A stretch of 64,000 nucleotides of DNA from Phycisphaerales bacterium. GTDB taxonomy: Bacteria; Planctomycetota; Phycisphaerae; Phycisphaerales; UBA1924. Location: positions 124,001 through 188,000 of the forward strand of contig DASPKU010000007.1 in NCBI GenBank assembly GCA_035627955.1. The letters are read 5' to 3'. Position 1 is the first letter of the stretch. Each line of letters starts with the position of its first letter. This document shows, piece by piece, positions 43,718 through 52,048 of this stretch. The notes under the pieces were generated by a model. The model was given only the letters and a program-made list of their open reading frames with translations. It did not search any database and was not told the DNA's origin. The position numbers were made by a program, and so were the translations under genes.

Positions 43718-44722
43718 ATGCACTCTTCTCACCCGCCCTCTCCCCCGCGCGACTTCGACGTCCTGATCGTCGGCGGCGGCCCCGCCGGGCTCTCGGCCGC
43801 GCTGGTGCTGGGCCGCTGCCGCCGCTCCGTGCTGGTCATCGACGCCGGCCACCCGCGCAACTACGCCTCGCGCTGGGCCCACAACTACCTCACCCGCGAC
43901 GGCATCCCGCCCATGGAGCTCCTCCGCCTGGGGCGCGAAGAGATCGCTTCCTATGGCGTGCAGTTCAAGCAGGGCGTCGTCGCCAAGGCCGACTGCCTGA
44001 ACCCCGGCTACAAGGTCGAACTGCTCAGCGGCGAGTCCTTCACCGGCCGCAAGCTGCTCCTGGCCACCGGCGTCACCGACGTCCTCCCCGACATCCCCAA
44101 CCTCGAGGCCTTCTACGGCCTGGGCGTGCACCACTGCCCCTACTGCGACGGCTACGAGTACGCCGACCAGCCCATCGCAGCGCTCGGCGAGCCCAAGAAG
44201 GCCCTCGGCTCCGCCATGAACCTGCGCACCTGGTCGCCCCACATCACCGCCTGTTCCAACGGCCACCGCTTCAACACGCTCCAGCGCCGGCGTGCCGCCG
44301 AGCTCGGCATCACCCTCCGCCCCGAGCGCATCGTCAAGCTCGAGACCATCACCGGCGGCACGCCCGACGCCCCCCTCTACGGCGATCCCAAGCAGGACTT
44401 CAGCGTCGAGCACCACCACGAGCCCCACCGCCTGGCCCGCATCGTGTTCGAGTCCGGCGACCCGCTGCCCGTGGCCGCGCTGTTCTTCAACACCGACCAG
44501 GTGCAACGCAGCGACCTGCCCTTCAGCGTCGGGTGCGTGCGTAACGAGAAGGGCGGCATCCACCGCGACAGCCGCCAGCGCACGCAGGTCAGGGACGTCT
44601 ACCTCGCCGGCGACGCGTCGCGCGATGTGCAGTTCGTGATCGTCGCCGCCGCCGAGGGCGCCAAGGCCGGCGTGGCGATCAACGCGGACTTTCAGAAGGA
44701 AGAGCGCGACGTTCGTTCGTAA
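43718..44722 (+). CDS. Thioredoxin-reductase-like FAD oxidoreductase
   Basis: A 334-residue flavoprotein. FAD-binding GGGPAGLSAALVLGRC is near residue 17, the redox motif is HHCPYCDGYEY near 145, and the second FAD motif is VYLAGDASRDVQFV near 295. The NADPH loop that normally reads GxGxxA is LGEPKKALG here, so the classical nucleotide site looks degenerate, and an insertion with EHHHEPHRL near 225 is not usual. It belongs to the TrxR-like group without a partner thioredoxin nearby. The end of the gene touches the inverted-repeat element. The start is ATG 43718, or TTG 43715. Confidence 0.84.
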   Translation: MHSSHPPSPPRDFDVLIVGGGPAGLSAALVLGRCRRSVLVIDAGHPRNYASRWAHNYLTRDGIPPMELLRLGREEIASYGVQFKQGVVAKADCLNPGYKVELLSGESFTGRKLLLATGVTDVLPDIPNLEAFYGLGVHHCPYCDGYEYADQPIAALGEPKKALGSAMNLRTWSPHITACSNGHRFNTLQRRRAAELGITLRPERIVKLETITGGTPDAPLYGDPKQDFSVEHHHEPHRLARIVFESGDPLPVAALFFNTDQVQRSDLPFSVGCVRNEKGGIHRDSRQRTQVRDVYLAGDASRDVQFVIVAAAEGAKAGVAINADFQKEERDVRS

Positions 44723-44725
44723 CAG

Positions 44726-44823
44726 ACGTTCGGAACGAGCCCCGAACGAAGTGAGCGGGCCGGGTATTCAGCGTCGCCGTGCGCGCAAGCACCCCTCACT
44801 TCGTTCGGGGCTCGTTACGAACG
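44726..44823. repeat. GAACGAAGTGAG inverted-repeat element, copy 2
   Basis: Arms 44726-44759 and 44792-44823 are almost perfectly complementary (one mismatch over the first 28 bp). The spacer is 32 bp. It fills the gap between the convergent oxidoreductase and lipoprotein genes, beginning 3 bp after a stop codon. Confidence 0.88.
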
Positions 44824-44836
44824 CAACCGTCCTCTC

Positions 44837-45775
44837 TCACCGCACCATCTTCTCGAAACTCGCCGTCGCCGCCTCCGCGCACCGCGCGGTCGCCGTCGCG
44901 TTCCCCGTCACCACGCCGGGCTGGAAGGCATCCAGCCGCACCGTCGCCTCCTTGCTCTCTCCTGGCAGCAGCGAGCCGAAGTCCCACGTCAGGCGCTCCA
45001 TGTCCAGCGCCCGCGCGTTGGGTGACAGCGTCGCGTTCACCGTCGTGTTCAGCGCCTCCACGTTCCCGGTGTTCGACACCCGCAGGTTCACGATCACCAT
45101 GTTCGAATCAGCCGACGGCTCCGTCGCTTCCAGCACCAGGTTCAGCACCGGCTGCCCCACCACCATCGCCGTCTCCACGGCCGTGGTCCGCACATCGGGG
45201 TCCGTGCTCACGCTCGTCAGAGACAGAAAGCTCCCCGGCCGCTCCGCCCGCACCGGCACCGTGATCTCGCGCGTCCCGCCCGCGGGCACCAGCCCCACGT
45301 TCATCGACACCCGCGTGTCGCCGTTGGCCACCCGCAGCCCCGGGGGCAGCGTCGCCTGCACGTACGCGTCGGGGGCATCCATCCCCGAGGTGTTCGTCAC
45401 CAGGAACCGCACCGGGATGTCCTCGCAGATCAGCCCCGACGCAGGCGTGATCACCTCCACCCGCAGCGGGCTGGCCGCGCCGCGGTCGACGACCACCACG
45501 CTCGGCTCCCGCCGCACCACGCTGGTCTCCTCCGTCACCACGGTGGTGTCGCGCACCGGCGCCACGGTCGTCGTCCTCACCCTCGCCGCCTCATCCGCGG
45601 CGCTGGTGCGGTACACCGCCATCGTGTCCCCCACCCCAGTCGGCGTGATCACCCGCTCATCGTCGTAGCGCTCCTCGTAGTACCCCCGGTTGGGCTGGCA
45701 GCCTCCCACCAGCGCCACGAGAATCCCCGCCCCAACCCCCATCGCCACCGGAACGACGATCCTGCTGGCCTTCAT
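44837..45775 (-). CDS. Lipoprotein with DUF11-like beta-sandwich repeats
   Basis: A 312-residue protein with lipobox VGGC (Cys near 26). After a Thr/Val/Arg-rich linker it has two or three Ig-like DUF11 domains: VEVITPASGLICEDIPVRFL followed by TNTSGMDAPDAYVQATLPPG, and VNLRVSNTGNVEALNTTVNA with LTWDFGSLLPGESKEATVRL. These are found on cell surface and cyst-wall proteins. AAGGAG lies 9 nt before the ATG. Its function is not known. Confidence 0.82.
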   Translation of the reverse strand: MKASRIVVPVAMGVGAGILVALVGGCQPNRGYYEERYDDERVITPTGVGDTMAVYRTSAADEAARVRTTTVAPVRDTTVVTEETSVVRREPSVVVVDRGAASPLRVEVITPASGLICEDIPVRFLVTNTSGMDAPDAYVQATLPPGLRVANGDTRVSMNVGLVPAGGTREITVPVRAERPGSFLSLTSVSTDPDVRTTAVETAMVVGQPVLNLVLEATEPSADSNMVIVNLRVSNTGNVEALNTTVNATLSPNARALDMERLTWDFGSLLPGESKEATVRLDAFQPGVVTGNATATARCAEAATASFEKMVR

Positions 45776-45869
45776 CGGTGCACTCCTTGCGTTTCAGGGC
45801 ATCCCAAAGGGACACCCGTGCCCACCCCAGGTCGGGAGGGCCAACCGCACCGTGCCCCGTCAAAAGTTC

Positions 45870-45898
45870 GGCCCGGTGAATCCATCCTGAACCGGGCC
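45870..45898 (-). other. 8-bp hairpin in a divergent gap
   Basis: GGCCCGGT / ACCGGGCC with a 13-nt loop, about 95 bp before the lipoprotein start and, on that strand, followed by GAACTTTTG. It may be an attenuator or only a DNA structure. The rest of the 284-bp gap shows nothing else except TATGCT at 46031-46036 as a candidate -10 box for the next gene. Confidence 0.35.
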
Positions 45899-46059
45899 TC
45901 GCAGCAGGGACCGTCGTGACCATCCTCCACGTCTGAGAACCTCTTCAGCCCGCAAACCCTTGCGGTCCCGCGGGAAGCCCCCGAATCCACGCGGAATCGA
46001 AAAGCCGAACCGATACATGGCAGCGTCGGGTATGCTGCCCGTTGCCCGGACTTGCCCCG

Positions 46060-47157
46060 ATGGACGAGCACGACCACCAACACCTCGATTCCCACTGCCA
46101 GCACCAGTTCCTGGCCCAGCTCCTCCGGGGCATCGCACCGGACCTCAGCCTCTCCGCCGCCCGCCGCTTCTGCCAGATCGACCCCACCATCAAGGACCGC
46201 TACGACGAGGTCACCTGCCACCAGTGGCGTGACCTCTTTTCGTTGTGGGTCAACGACCTCGCCGCGGCCCTGGCGGTGTGCCGCCCCGCGATCCTGCACC
46301 GCCAGGTGGCGTGGAGCAAGTCGCTGTTCGGCGCCCGCAACGTCGCTCACGCCGACGTCGTCAACGCCCTCACCGCCCTCCGCGACGCCGTGCACCGCGA
46401 GATCCCCGATGACGACCGGCCCCTGGTGGCCGACTACATCTCCAGCACCATCGCCCACCTCAGCCAATGCCCCGGCTGCCCGCCGTGCGAGCTGGACCCC
46501 GACTGCCCCAAGGGCACCCTCGCCCTGCAGTACGTCGTCACCGTCCTGGAGGGCGACCGCCGGAAGGCGAGCGACCTCATCCTGGGCGCCCTTCACCGCG
46601 GCCTGCCCATCCGCGACATCTACCTCACCGTCCTGCTCCCCGCGATGCAGGAACTGGGCCGCATGTGGGAGCGCAACGAGATCGACGTGGCCGAGGAGCA
46701 CTTCTGCACAGCGACCACCGAGATGGTGCTCAGCCAGCTCTACACCCACCTGCCCCGCGCCCCGCACAATGGCCGCACCGTGGTGCTGGCCGCCACCGAA
46801 GGCAACCATCACCAGATCGGCGTGCGCATGGTGGCCGACTTCTTTGAGATGGCAGGCTGGCGCTCGGTCTTCCTGGGCGCCAATGTTCCGGGCCACGACC
46901 TCGCGCTCGCCGTCGCCGACTTCAACGCCGACGTGCTCGCCATCGCCGCGTGCCTGCACGCCCACCTGCAGAGCGTGCAGGACGCCATCGCCATGGTCCG
47001 CAGCTGCCCGGAGGCACGCAACGCCCGCATCATCGTGGGCGGCCGCGGCTTCGAGGGCACGGACGGCCTCTGGGCCGACATGGGCGCCGATGCACTGGCC
47101 ATGAGCCCCGACGACGCGGTCGCCCGCGCCGGCGAGCTCGTCACGGCCCGCGCCTGA
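46060..47157 (+). CDS. Cobalamin (B12)-binding domain protein without HTH
   Basis: A 365-residue cytoplasmic protein. Residues 1-140 are helical with many His/Cys (MDEHDHQHLDSHCQHQFL, and CPGCPPCELDPDCP near 145). A B12-binding cap domain follows with GRMWERNEIDVAEEHFCTAT near 210, where the Trp and the E/H pair contact cobalamin. Then comes the B12-binding Rossmann domain with EGNHHQIGVRMVADFF near 250, where His is the lower ligand (ExxHxxG). The layout is that of CarH/LitR light sensors, but the N-terminal MerR HTH is missing. It could be a photosensor or a methyl-carrier partner. ATG 46060 is favoured; a TTG at 46042 is possible. Confidence 0.85.
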   Translation: MDEHDHQHLDSHCQHQFLAQLLRGIAPDLSLSAARRFCQIDPTIKDRYDEVTCHQWRDLFSLWVNDLAAALAVCRPAILHRQVAWSKSLFGARNVAHADVVNALTALRDAVHREIPDDDRPLVADYISSTIAHLSQCPGCPPCELDPDCPKGTLALQYVVTVLEGDRRKASDLILGALHRGLPIRDIYLTVLLPAMQELGRMWERNEIDVAEEHFCTATTEMVLSQLYTHLPRAPHNGRTVVLAATEGNHHQIGVRMVADFFEMAGWRSVFLGANVPGHDLALAVADFNADVLAIAACLHAHLQSVQDAIAMVRSCPEARNARIIVGGRGFEGTDGLWADMGADALAMSPDDAVARAGELVTARA

Positions 47158-47176
47158 TCAGTTCAGCCGCAAATGC

Positions 47177-47248
47177 CGAATGTCGGATGTCGAACGTCGG
47201 TGCGTCAGAAACGCCAAACCGACATCGCACATCCGACATCCGACATCG
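47177..47248. repeat. GATGTCG heptamer hairpin between convergent genes
   Basis: Left units GAATGTCG, GATGTCG and AACGTCG run against right-hand ACATCCGACATCCGACATCG, giving a stem of about 25 bp with a loop near 47200-47218. It lies between the B12-binding gene and the DUF1328 gene, which converge. Confidence 0.7.
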
Positions 47249-47321
47249 ATCCGAAGGGCGGTCCTCCGTGACCTGCCCATCGATTGGCTGCCGCCAGGCG
47301 CTCCCAACTCGGGAGCAACGA

Positions 47322-47507
47322 TCACACGCCCGGCGGACGCGTCCCGCGACCCACGGCCAGGCCCCACACCAGGCTGACCAGGAAGATCACCAGGAACACG
47401 AAGAACAGGATGCGGGCGATATCCGTCGCCGCGCCCGCGATCCCGCCGAAGCCGAAGATCGCGGCAATGACCGCAACGATAAAGAACACAATGGCCCAGC
47501 GGAGCAT
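47322..47507 (-). CDS. DUF1328 (YtjA-like) small membrane protein
   Basis: A 61-residue protein with two membrane helices, starting [20 protein letters not shown] and containing [20 protein letters not shown], the characteristic DUF1328 sequence. Function is unknown, though relatives respond to envelope stress. GGAGGTG lies 7 nt before ATG 47507. Confidence 0.93.
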   Translation of the reverse strand: MLRWAIVFFIVAVIAAIFGFGGIAGAATDIARILFFVFLVIFLVSLVWGLAVGRGTRPPGV

Positions 47508-47686
47508 CAGACACCTCCGAAAAATGTTCTCCCCACGGCCTCGAACATACACCCCGCCCGGCGCAAGTGCCGCCGTGTGGACCACTTCTCACCGTTTGCT
47601 TCATGCAGCACGGGCTGAACCACGCTCGCGTCGTTTTCATCCACCCACCTGAGCCGGGTGATCCCTCAGCGCACCTCAGCGGAGTT

Positions 47687-47815
47687 GCGTTCGTACGAGC
47701 CCCGACGCGTCTTCGCGCGGCGTCCGCCCACGAAGTGAGAGGGCACTCCGAGTTGCCCTGCGCGTAAAGGTGCCCCGATGGACCCGCCACTTCGTTCCGG
47801 GCTCGTTGCGAACGT
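47687..47815. repeat. GAACGAAGTGAG inverted-repeat element, copy 3, with an insertion
   Basis: The left arm (47687-47742) is the family arm interrupted after CGAGCCCCGA by about 25 bp that themselves carry GACGC/GCGTC ends; the right arm (47783-47815) is intact. It lies in the 449-bp gap 47508-47956, where I see no gene. Confidence 0.78.
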
Positions 47816-47956
47816 TGGCCGTGGCATTCGGATGCCTTTCCCGCAATCGCGCCTCACTCACCAGACATCTGCTCCCGTACCGCCGCGCTCCCGCGTTTGA
47901 AGCGTCCCACACGATGGGAAGGGGTCCGCAGGGCCGCGTGGCGGATGGAGCCTCAC

Positions 47957-50281
47957 ATGATGCGTTCCCTCCACAGCGTCGCGGCGGCCGGTATCGGCCT
48001 GGCCGCGGTCCCCTTCTCCACGCACGCCGAGCTGGACTGGACGCCCACGCCCGGCCCCGCCGGCGGCAGCGTCCGCGCCCTGGACCTCGCGGGCAGTGCC
48101 GGCGTCGCCTCCACCATCGCCGGGCTGCACACCTCGGCCGATGGCGGGCGCACCTGGCGCGGGGCGTTCCGCTCGCCAGGGGCGCCGCAGGCGACCTTCG
48201 GTTTCGTGGCCGCTGTGCCCGGCGCGCTGTTCGCGCAGAACACCGCCCTGGAGTTCTTCGCGTCGACCGACGGCCTGCACTGGTCGCACGCCAACCCGCC
48301 CGTGCCCGGGGTCGCGCTGCACGCCATTGAGCACGCCAACGGCCGCACCTACGCGCAGCTGGACCCCGCCGCCGGGCAGCCGCTGTACTTCTCTGACGAC
48401 CTGGGCGAAACGTGGTCACCCCTGATGAACTCGCCCACGCCCGCCGACGGCCTTTCCGCCAGCGGCAACGACGTGTTTACCTCGACCCTTGAGCTGCGCG
48501 ACGGCGGCTTCACCCGCATCGTGACCGCCTACCGCTCCGGCGACCGCGGCCAGACCTTCGCCGTCATCGGCGGCTCCGACGCGTCGGTGAATGGCATCGC
48601 CCCCTCGCAGGCCGCAACGCCGCGCCGGGTGGGCACGCGCCTCCTGTGCGGGCAGTTCGTCTCGGAGAACGACGGGCAGAGCTGGCGGTTCTTCGACGCC
48701 TTCGAGACCCTGCGGCAGCAGTTCTGCGGGGCCGACTTCTGCGAGTTCCGCGTCGCCAGCTCCGCGGTCGTCAACGGCGCGATGTACGTGCACACGTACC
48801 TGGACTTCATGGACCAGGACGAGCCCGCGGACAACTTCAAGCTGTGGAAGACCACCGACTTCGCGACCTTCACCGAGGTCCCAGCCTCGCCCGCGCTGCC
48901 CGACCTGCTGGTCTCGCAGAGTTTCTGGCGCGAGGGGGCCAGCGGGGCGCTCGTGATCGCGGGCGCGCTGGGAATCTTCCGCTCCGACGATGGCGGCGTG
49001 AACTGGACCGCGTCCAACGCGGGCATCAACGCCTCGGTGGTGTGGCGGATGGAGGCGACCGCCAGCGTACTCATCGCCAACCTCGTTGACACCAACTACG
49101 TCGCCCGTCTCACCTCGCCCCTTGGCCCATGGTCGCAGAACACCATCTTCGACAACGGCGCCTTCTTCGGCACCGTCATGAGCCTCTACTCCCCCGACGG
49201 CCAGACCCTGCTCGCGGGGCACCTGATCGACGGCCTCACGCGCTCGGACGACGGCGGCCACACCTGGGACTGGTCCCGCGCCGGCGTTCCGCAGTACAAC
49301 GGCACCGCCGGCGAGCAGTACTGCGAGATCGAGGCGTTCACGAAGACCCCCACGGCCCTCTTCGCCGGCACCGGCGAGGGCCTGGAGTTCCGCAGCGACG
49401 GCGGCCAGGGCTTCGTGCACGTGGGCCGCGGCGTGCTCCGCTCGGCCGACAACGGCCGCACCTGGGCCCGCGTGAACAATGGCCTCCGCATCATCGGCCG
49501 CAACTCCTTCTTTGAGCCCCAGTACGACCCCATCCTCTCCATGACCACGGCGCCCACGGCCACCAGCCCCGCCGTGCTCGCCGGCGGCATGTTCCTGGGC
49601 GTCGCCCGCAGCACCAACAACGGCGCCTCGTGGAGCTACACCAACAGCGGCCTGCCCATGTTCAACGCCGACGTGGCCGCGTCGGAGGTGACCGCCCTCA
49701 CCACCGTGGGCGGGGCCGTGTACCTTGGCTTCAACGGCATCGACCAGGACGTCTTCCCCGGCGTGGGCTCGGTGTACAAGTCCACCGACGGCGGCCTCAC
49801 GTGGACGCCCGCCAACAGCGGCCTGCCCACCGGCTTCCCCGTCGCCGCCATCACCGCCCACAACGGCACGCTCTACGCCGGTCTCGCCTCACGTCACTTC
49901 CCCGCCACGCCCTTCATGTTCGGCGGCCTGGGCGTGTACCAGAGCACCGACGGCGGGGCATCGTGGCAGCCCGCGGGCACGTCGCTCAGTGGCGTCGGCG
50001 TCCGCTGCCTCAAGGTGTTCAACGGGACGCTCTACGCCGGCACCGACCACCTGGGCGTCTGGGCCCTCACTTCGCCCATCACCGGCTGCGGCTCCGCCGA
50101 CTTCAACGGCGACGGCGACACCGGCACCGACCAGGACATCGAGGCCTTCTTCGCCTGCATCGGAGGCCACTGCTGCCCCACCTGCGACCCCCGCGGCAGC
50201 GACTTCAACAACGACGGCGACGCCGCCACCGACCAGGACATCGAGGCCTTCTTCCGCGTCCTGGGCGGCAACCCCTGCTGA
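47957..50281 (+). CDS. GC-type dockerin-tailed secreted protein with BNR/sialidase-like repeats
   Basis: A protein of about 774 residues with a signal peptide (MMRSLHSVAAAGIGLAAVPF then STHA). The body is a series of BNR/Asp-box type blades: SADGGRTW, SDDLGETW, SDDGGVNW, SDDGGHTW, SADNGRTW, STDGGLTW and STDGGASW. This suggests a beta-propeller of the photosynthesis-repair/sialidase fold, without clear catalytic residues. The C-terminus is the double Ca-loop tail: DFNGDGDTGTDQDIEAFF and DFNNDGDAATDQDIEAFF, each followed by Gly-Gly and Cys, with the final residue Cys. GGAG lies 6 nt before ATG 47957. Confidence 0.87.
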   Translation: MMRSLHSVAAAGIGLAAVPFSTHAELDWTPTPGPAGGSVRALDLAGSAGVASTIAGLHTSADGGRTWRGAFRSPGAPQATFGFVAAVPGALFAQNTALEFFASTDGLHWSHANPPVPGVALHAIEHANGRTYAQLDPAAGQPLYFSDDLGETWSPLMNSPTPADGLSASGNDVFTSTLELRDGGFTRIVTAYRSGDRGQTFAVIGGSDASVNGIAPSQAATPRRVGTRLLCGQFVSENDGQSWRFFDAFETLRQQFCGADFCEFRVASSAVVNGAMYVHTYLDFMDQDEPADNFKLWKTTDFATFTEVPASPALPDLLVSQSFWREGASGALVIAGALGIFRSDDGGVNWTASNAGINASVVWRMEATASVLIANLVDTNYVARLTSPLGPWSQNTIFDNGAFFGTVMSLYSPDGQTLLAGHLIDGLTRSDDGGHTWDWSRAGVPQYNGTAGEQYCEIEAFTKTPTALFAGTGEGLEFRSDGGQGFVHVGRGVLRSADNGRTWARVNNGLRIIGRNSFFEPQYDPILSMTTAPTATSPAVLAGGMFLGVARSTNNGASWSYTNSGLPMFNADVAASEVTALTTVGGAVYLGFNGIDQDVFPGVGSVYKSTDGGLTWTPANSGLPTGFPVAAITAHNGTLYAGLASRHFPATPFMFGGLGVYQSTDGGASWQPAGTSLSGVGVRCLKVFNGTLYAGTDHLGVWALTSPITGCGSADFNGDGDTGTDQDIEAFFACIGGHCCPTCDPRGSDFNNDGDAATDQDIEAFFRVLGGNPC

Positions 50282-50351
50282 GGGACCTCGCCCTCCCATC
50301 CTGCCGGGTTATCACCCCCCAGATTCCCTTCCCCTCCCCCCCTTCTTCCAT

Positions 50352-50357
50352 TAGACT
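50352..50357 (+). promoter_or_regulatory. -10 box TAGACT
   Basis: CCATTAGACT, 26 nt before the ATG at 50384. The same CCATTTAGACT context stands before the gene at 53040. Confidence 0.42.
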
Positions 50358-50383
50358 CCCAGCTGCCCTTGTGGAGGTCCCCC

Positions 50384-50815
50384 ATGCGCCTGCTCGCCTT
50401 CCTCGCCGCCATCCTCATCCCCGCCCTCGCGGCCAACGCCCAGCTCTCCATCACCTGGTCCACCATCGACTGCGGCGGCGGCATGAGCAGCGGCGGCGGC
50501 TTCACCCTCCACGCCACCATCGGCCAGCACGACGCCTCCGCGCCCATGAGCGGCGGCAGCTTCACCCTGACCGGCGGCTTCTGGGCCGCGTCCCCCGGCG
50601 GCGGCTGCCCCGGCAACGAGTGCGGCCCGCAGGACTACAACGGCGACGGCGACTCGGGCACCGACGCCGACATCGAGGCCTTCTTCGCCTGCCTGGGCGG
50701 CACCTGCTGCGAAACCTGCTTCTGCCAGGGCTCCGACTTCAACGGCGACGGCGACTTCGGCACCGACGCCGACATCGAGTCCTTCTTCAGGGTCCTGGGC
50801 GGCAACCCCTGCTGA
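50384..50815 (+). CDS. Short GC-type dockerin-tailed secreted protein
   Basis: A 143-residue protein with a clear signal peptide (MRLLAFLAAILIPALAANAQ). A domain of 60 residues contains STIDCGGGMSSGGGFTLHAT and SGGSFTLTGGFW, a pattern seen in planctomycete secreted proteins. Two Ca-loops follow (DYNGDGDSGTDADIEAFF, DFNGDGDFGTDADIESFF) and the final residue is Cys. GGAGG lies 6 nt before the ATG. Confidence 0.87.
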   Translation: MRLLAFLAAILIPALAANAQLSITWSTIDCGGGMSSGGGFTLHATIGQHDASAPMSGGSFTLTGGFWAASPGGGCPGNECGPQDYNGDGDSGTDADIEAFFACLGGTCCETCFCQGSDFNGDGDFGTDADIESFFRVLGGNPC

Positions 50816-50817
50816 GG

Positions 50818-52020
50818 TCAGGCCCTCACCGGCACCCCATACCGCAGCACCACCATCGACCCCAGCGGCGGGTACTTCATCTCCACGCGGATGCCCCGCA
50901 GCTGCCGCGGGTCCACCTTCAGGCACTCGTGCATCGTGCGGAAGAACTCCGAGTACCGCGGGACCCGCGCCGTCGCCACCGCGGGCGGCGAGCCCACAAG
51001 CGGCAGCGGCGTCTGGGTGATGGGCAGCAGCGAGATGTCGTCGGACCTGCGGTCCGCCTCGCCGTGCCCGTAGATCGTCGAGAACACCATCACCTTCGCC
51101 TCCAGCGCGAAGGCCAGGTCCTGGTGCACGATGAGGTCCAGCACCAGGTGCTCCGCCGGCACGGTGATCGACGCCCCGAAGTCGCCCGTCTCCCCCGCGT
51201 GCTGCTGGTACCTGGGCACCGCCGCCCTGAACACCTCGCCCTTGAAGCAGTCGAACGCGGCCGTGTCCCCCACCGCCCCCGGCATCAGCACGTAATCGTG
51301 GTCCCCCTTGCTCTGCACCACCTCCACCCGCGGCGGCTGCCCCTTGGCATAAAACCGCGGGCGCGCCCCGCTGCCCACCTCCACCGGCGTGCCGGGGTCA
51401 AAGAGGTCCACGATGCTCTCCGGGCGCGACTGCAGCCGCACCTTGAAGATCGGCCAGCGCACATCCGCCCGCAGCCGCCGGAAGCCCACGAACCCGCTCA
51501 AGAACGCCACGTCCAGGCGCGACGCGTCCTCGGCGTTGGGCACCACCATCGTGCTCACGAACCGCGTGCGGGCCTGAACGCCATAGAGACCGCTGTTGCC
51601 GCGGAACGCCAGCTTGCGGCTGTGCTCGATCGCCTCGCTGGTCGGGGCCATGCTGTCCACCACGATGTCCAGCGACGAGCGGTCCCCCACGTGCAGCGCC
51701 GTCATCTCGCGGAAGCTCCGCGCCGCCGTGCGCACCGCCTGCACCGATTCCTCGCCCGCCCCTTGCGCCCCCGCGGCCTCCAGCAGCTTGCCCAGCGCCT
51801 GCTCGCCGGGAATGTGCGCCAGCGCTCCAAACTCGTCGGTCGCGCGGATCACCCGCGACACGTTCCAGGTCAGCGTCTTGTTGATGCCCAGGCGGCGGGC
51901 GACCTCCTGCGGGGCCGCGGGGTCGACGCCGATCGCGTCAAACAGCTGGATGAGCGCGCCGCGCAGCTCCCCCACCGCCCGCTTGTACTCCTGCTCGAAC
52001 TGGACTGTTTCCTGGATCAT
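50818..52020 (-). CDS. Unknown protein with a helix-turn-helix-like N-terminus
   Basis: A 400-residue cytoplasmic protein. Residues 1-70 read like a winged or homeodomain-type HTH (ELRGALIQLFDAIGVDPAAP, then EVARRLGINKTLTWNVSRVI), with a linker helix to 110. The rest is mixed alpha/beta without membrane segments, including DVAFLSGFVGFRRLRADVRW and PAEHLVLDLIVHQDLAFALE. I do not recognise a family; possibly a transcription factor with a large sensor part. GAGGAAGC lies 6 nt before the ATG. It converges with the small dockerin gene 2 bp away. Confidence 0.65.
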   Translation of the reverse strand: MIQETVQFEQEYKRAVGELRGALIQLFDAIGVDPAAPQEVARRLGINKTLTWNVSRVIRATDEFGALAHIPGEQALGKLLEAAGAQGAGEESVQAVRTAARSFREMTALHVGDRSSLDIVVDSMAPTSEAIEHSRKLAFRGNSGLYGVQARTRFVSTMVVPNAEDASRLDVAFLSGFVGFRRLRADVRWPIFKVRLQSRPESIVDLFDPGTPVEVGSGARPRFYAKGQPPRVEVVQSKGDHDYVLMPGAVGDTAAFDCFKGEVFRAAVPRYQQHAGETGDFGASITVPAEHLVLDLIVHQDLAFALEAKVMVFSTIYGHGEADRRSDDISLLPITQTPLPLVGSPPAVATARVPRYSEFFRTMHECLKVDPRQLRGIRVEMKYPPLGSMVVLRYGVPVRA

Positions 52021-52048
52021 GCTTCCTCACGGCTTCCTGCCCGCCCGC

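Noticed and set aside
42771-47815. Inverted-repeat elements as insertion sequences
   Set aside because: The interiors are 32-48 bp and encode no transposase; they can only be non-autonomous or structural.
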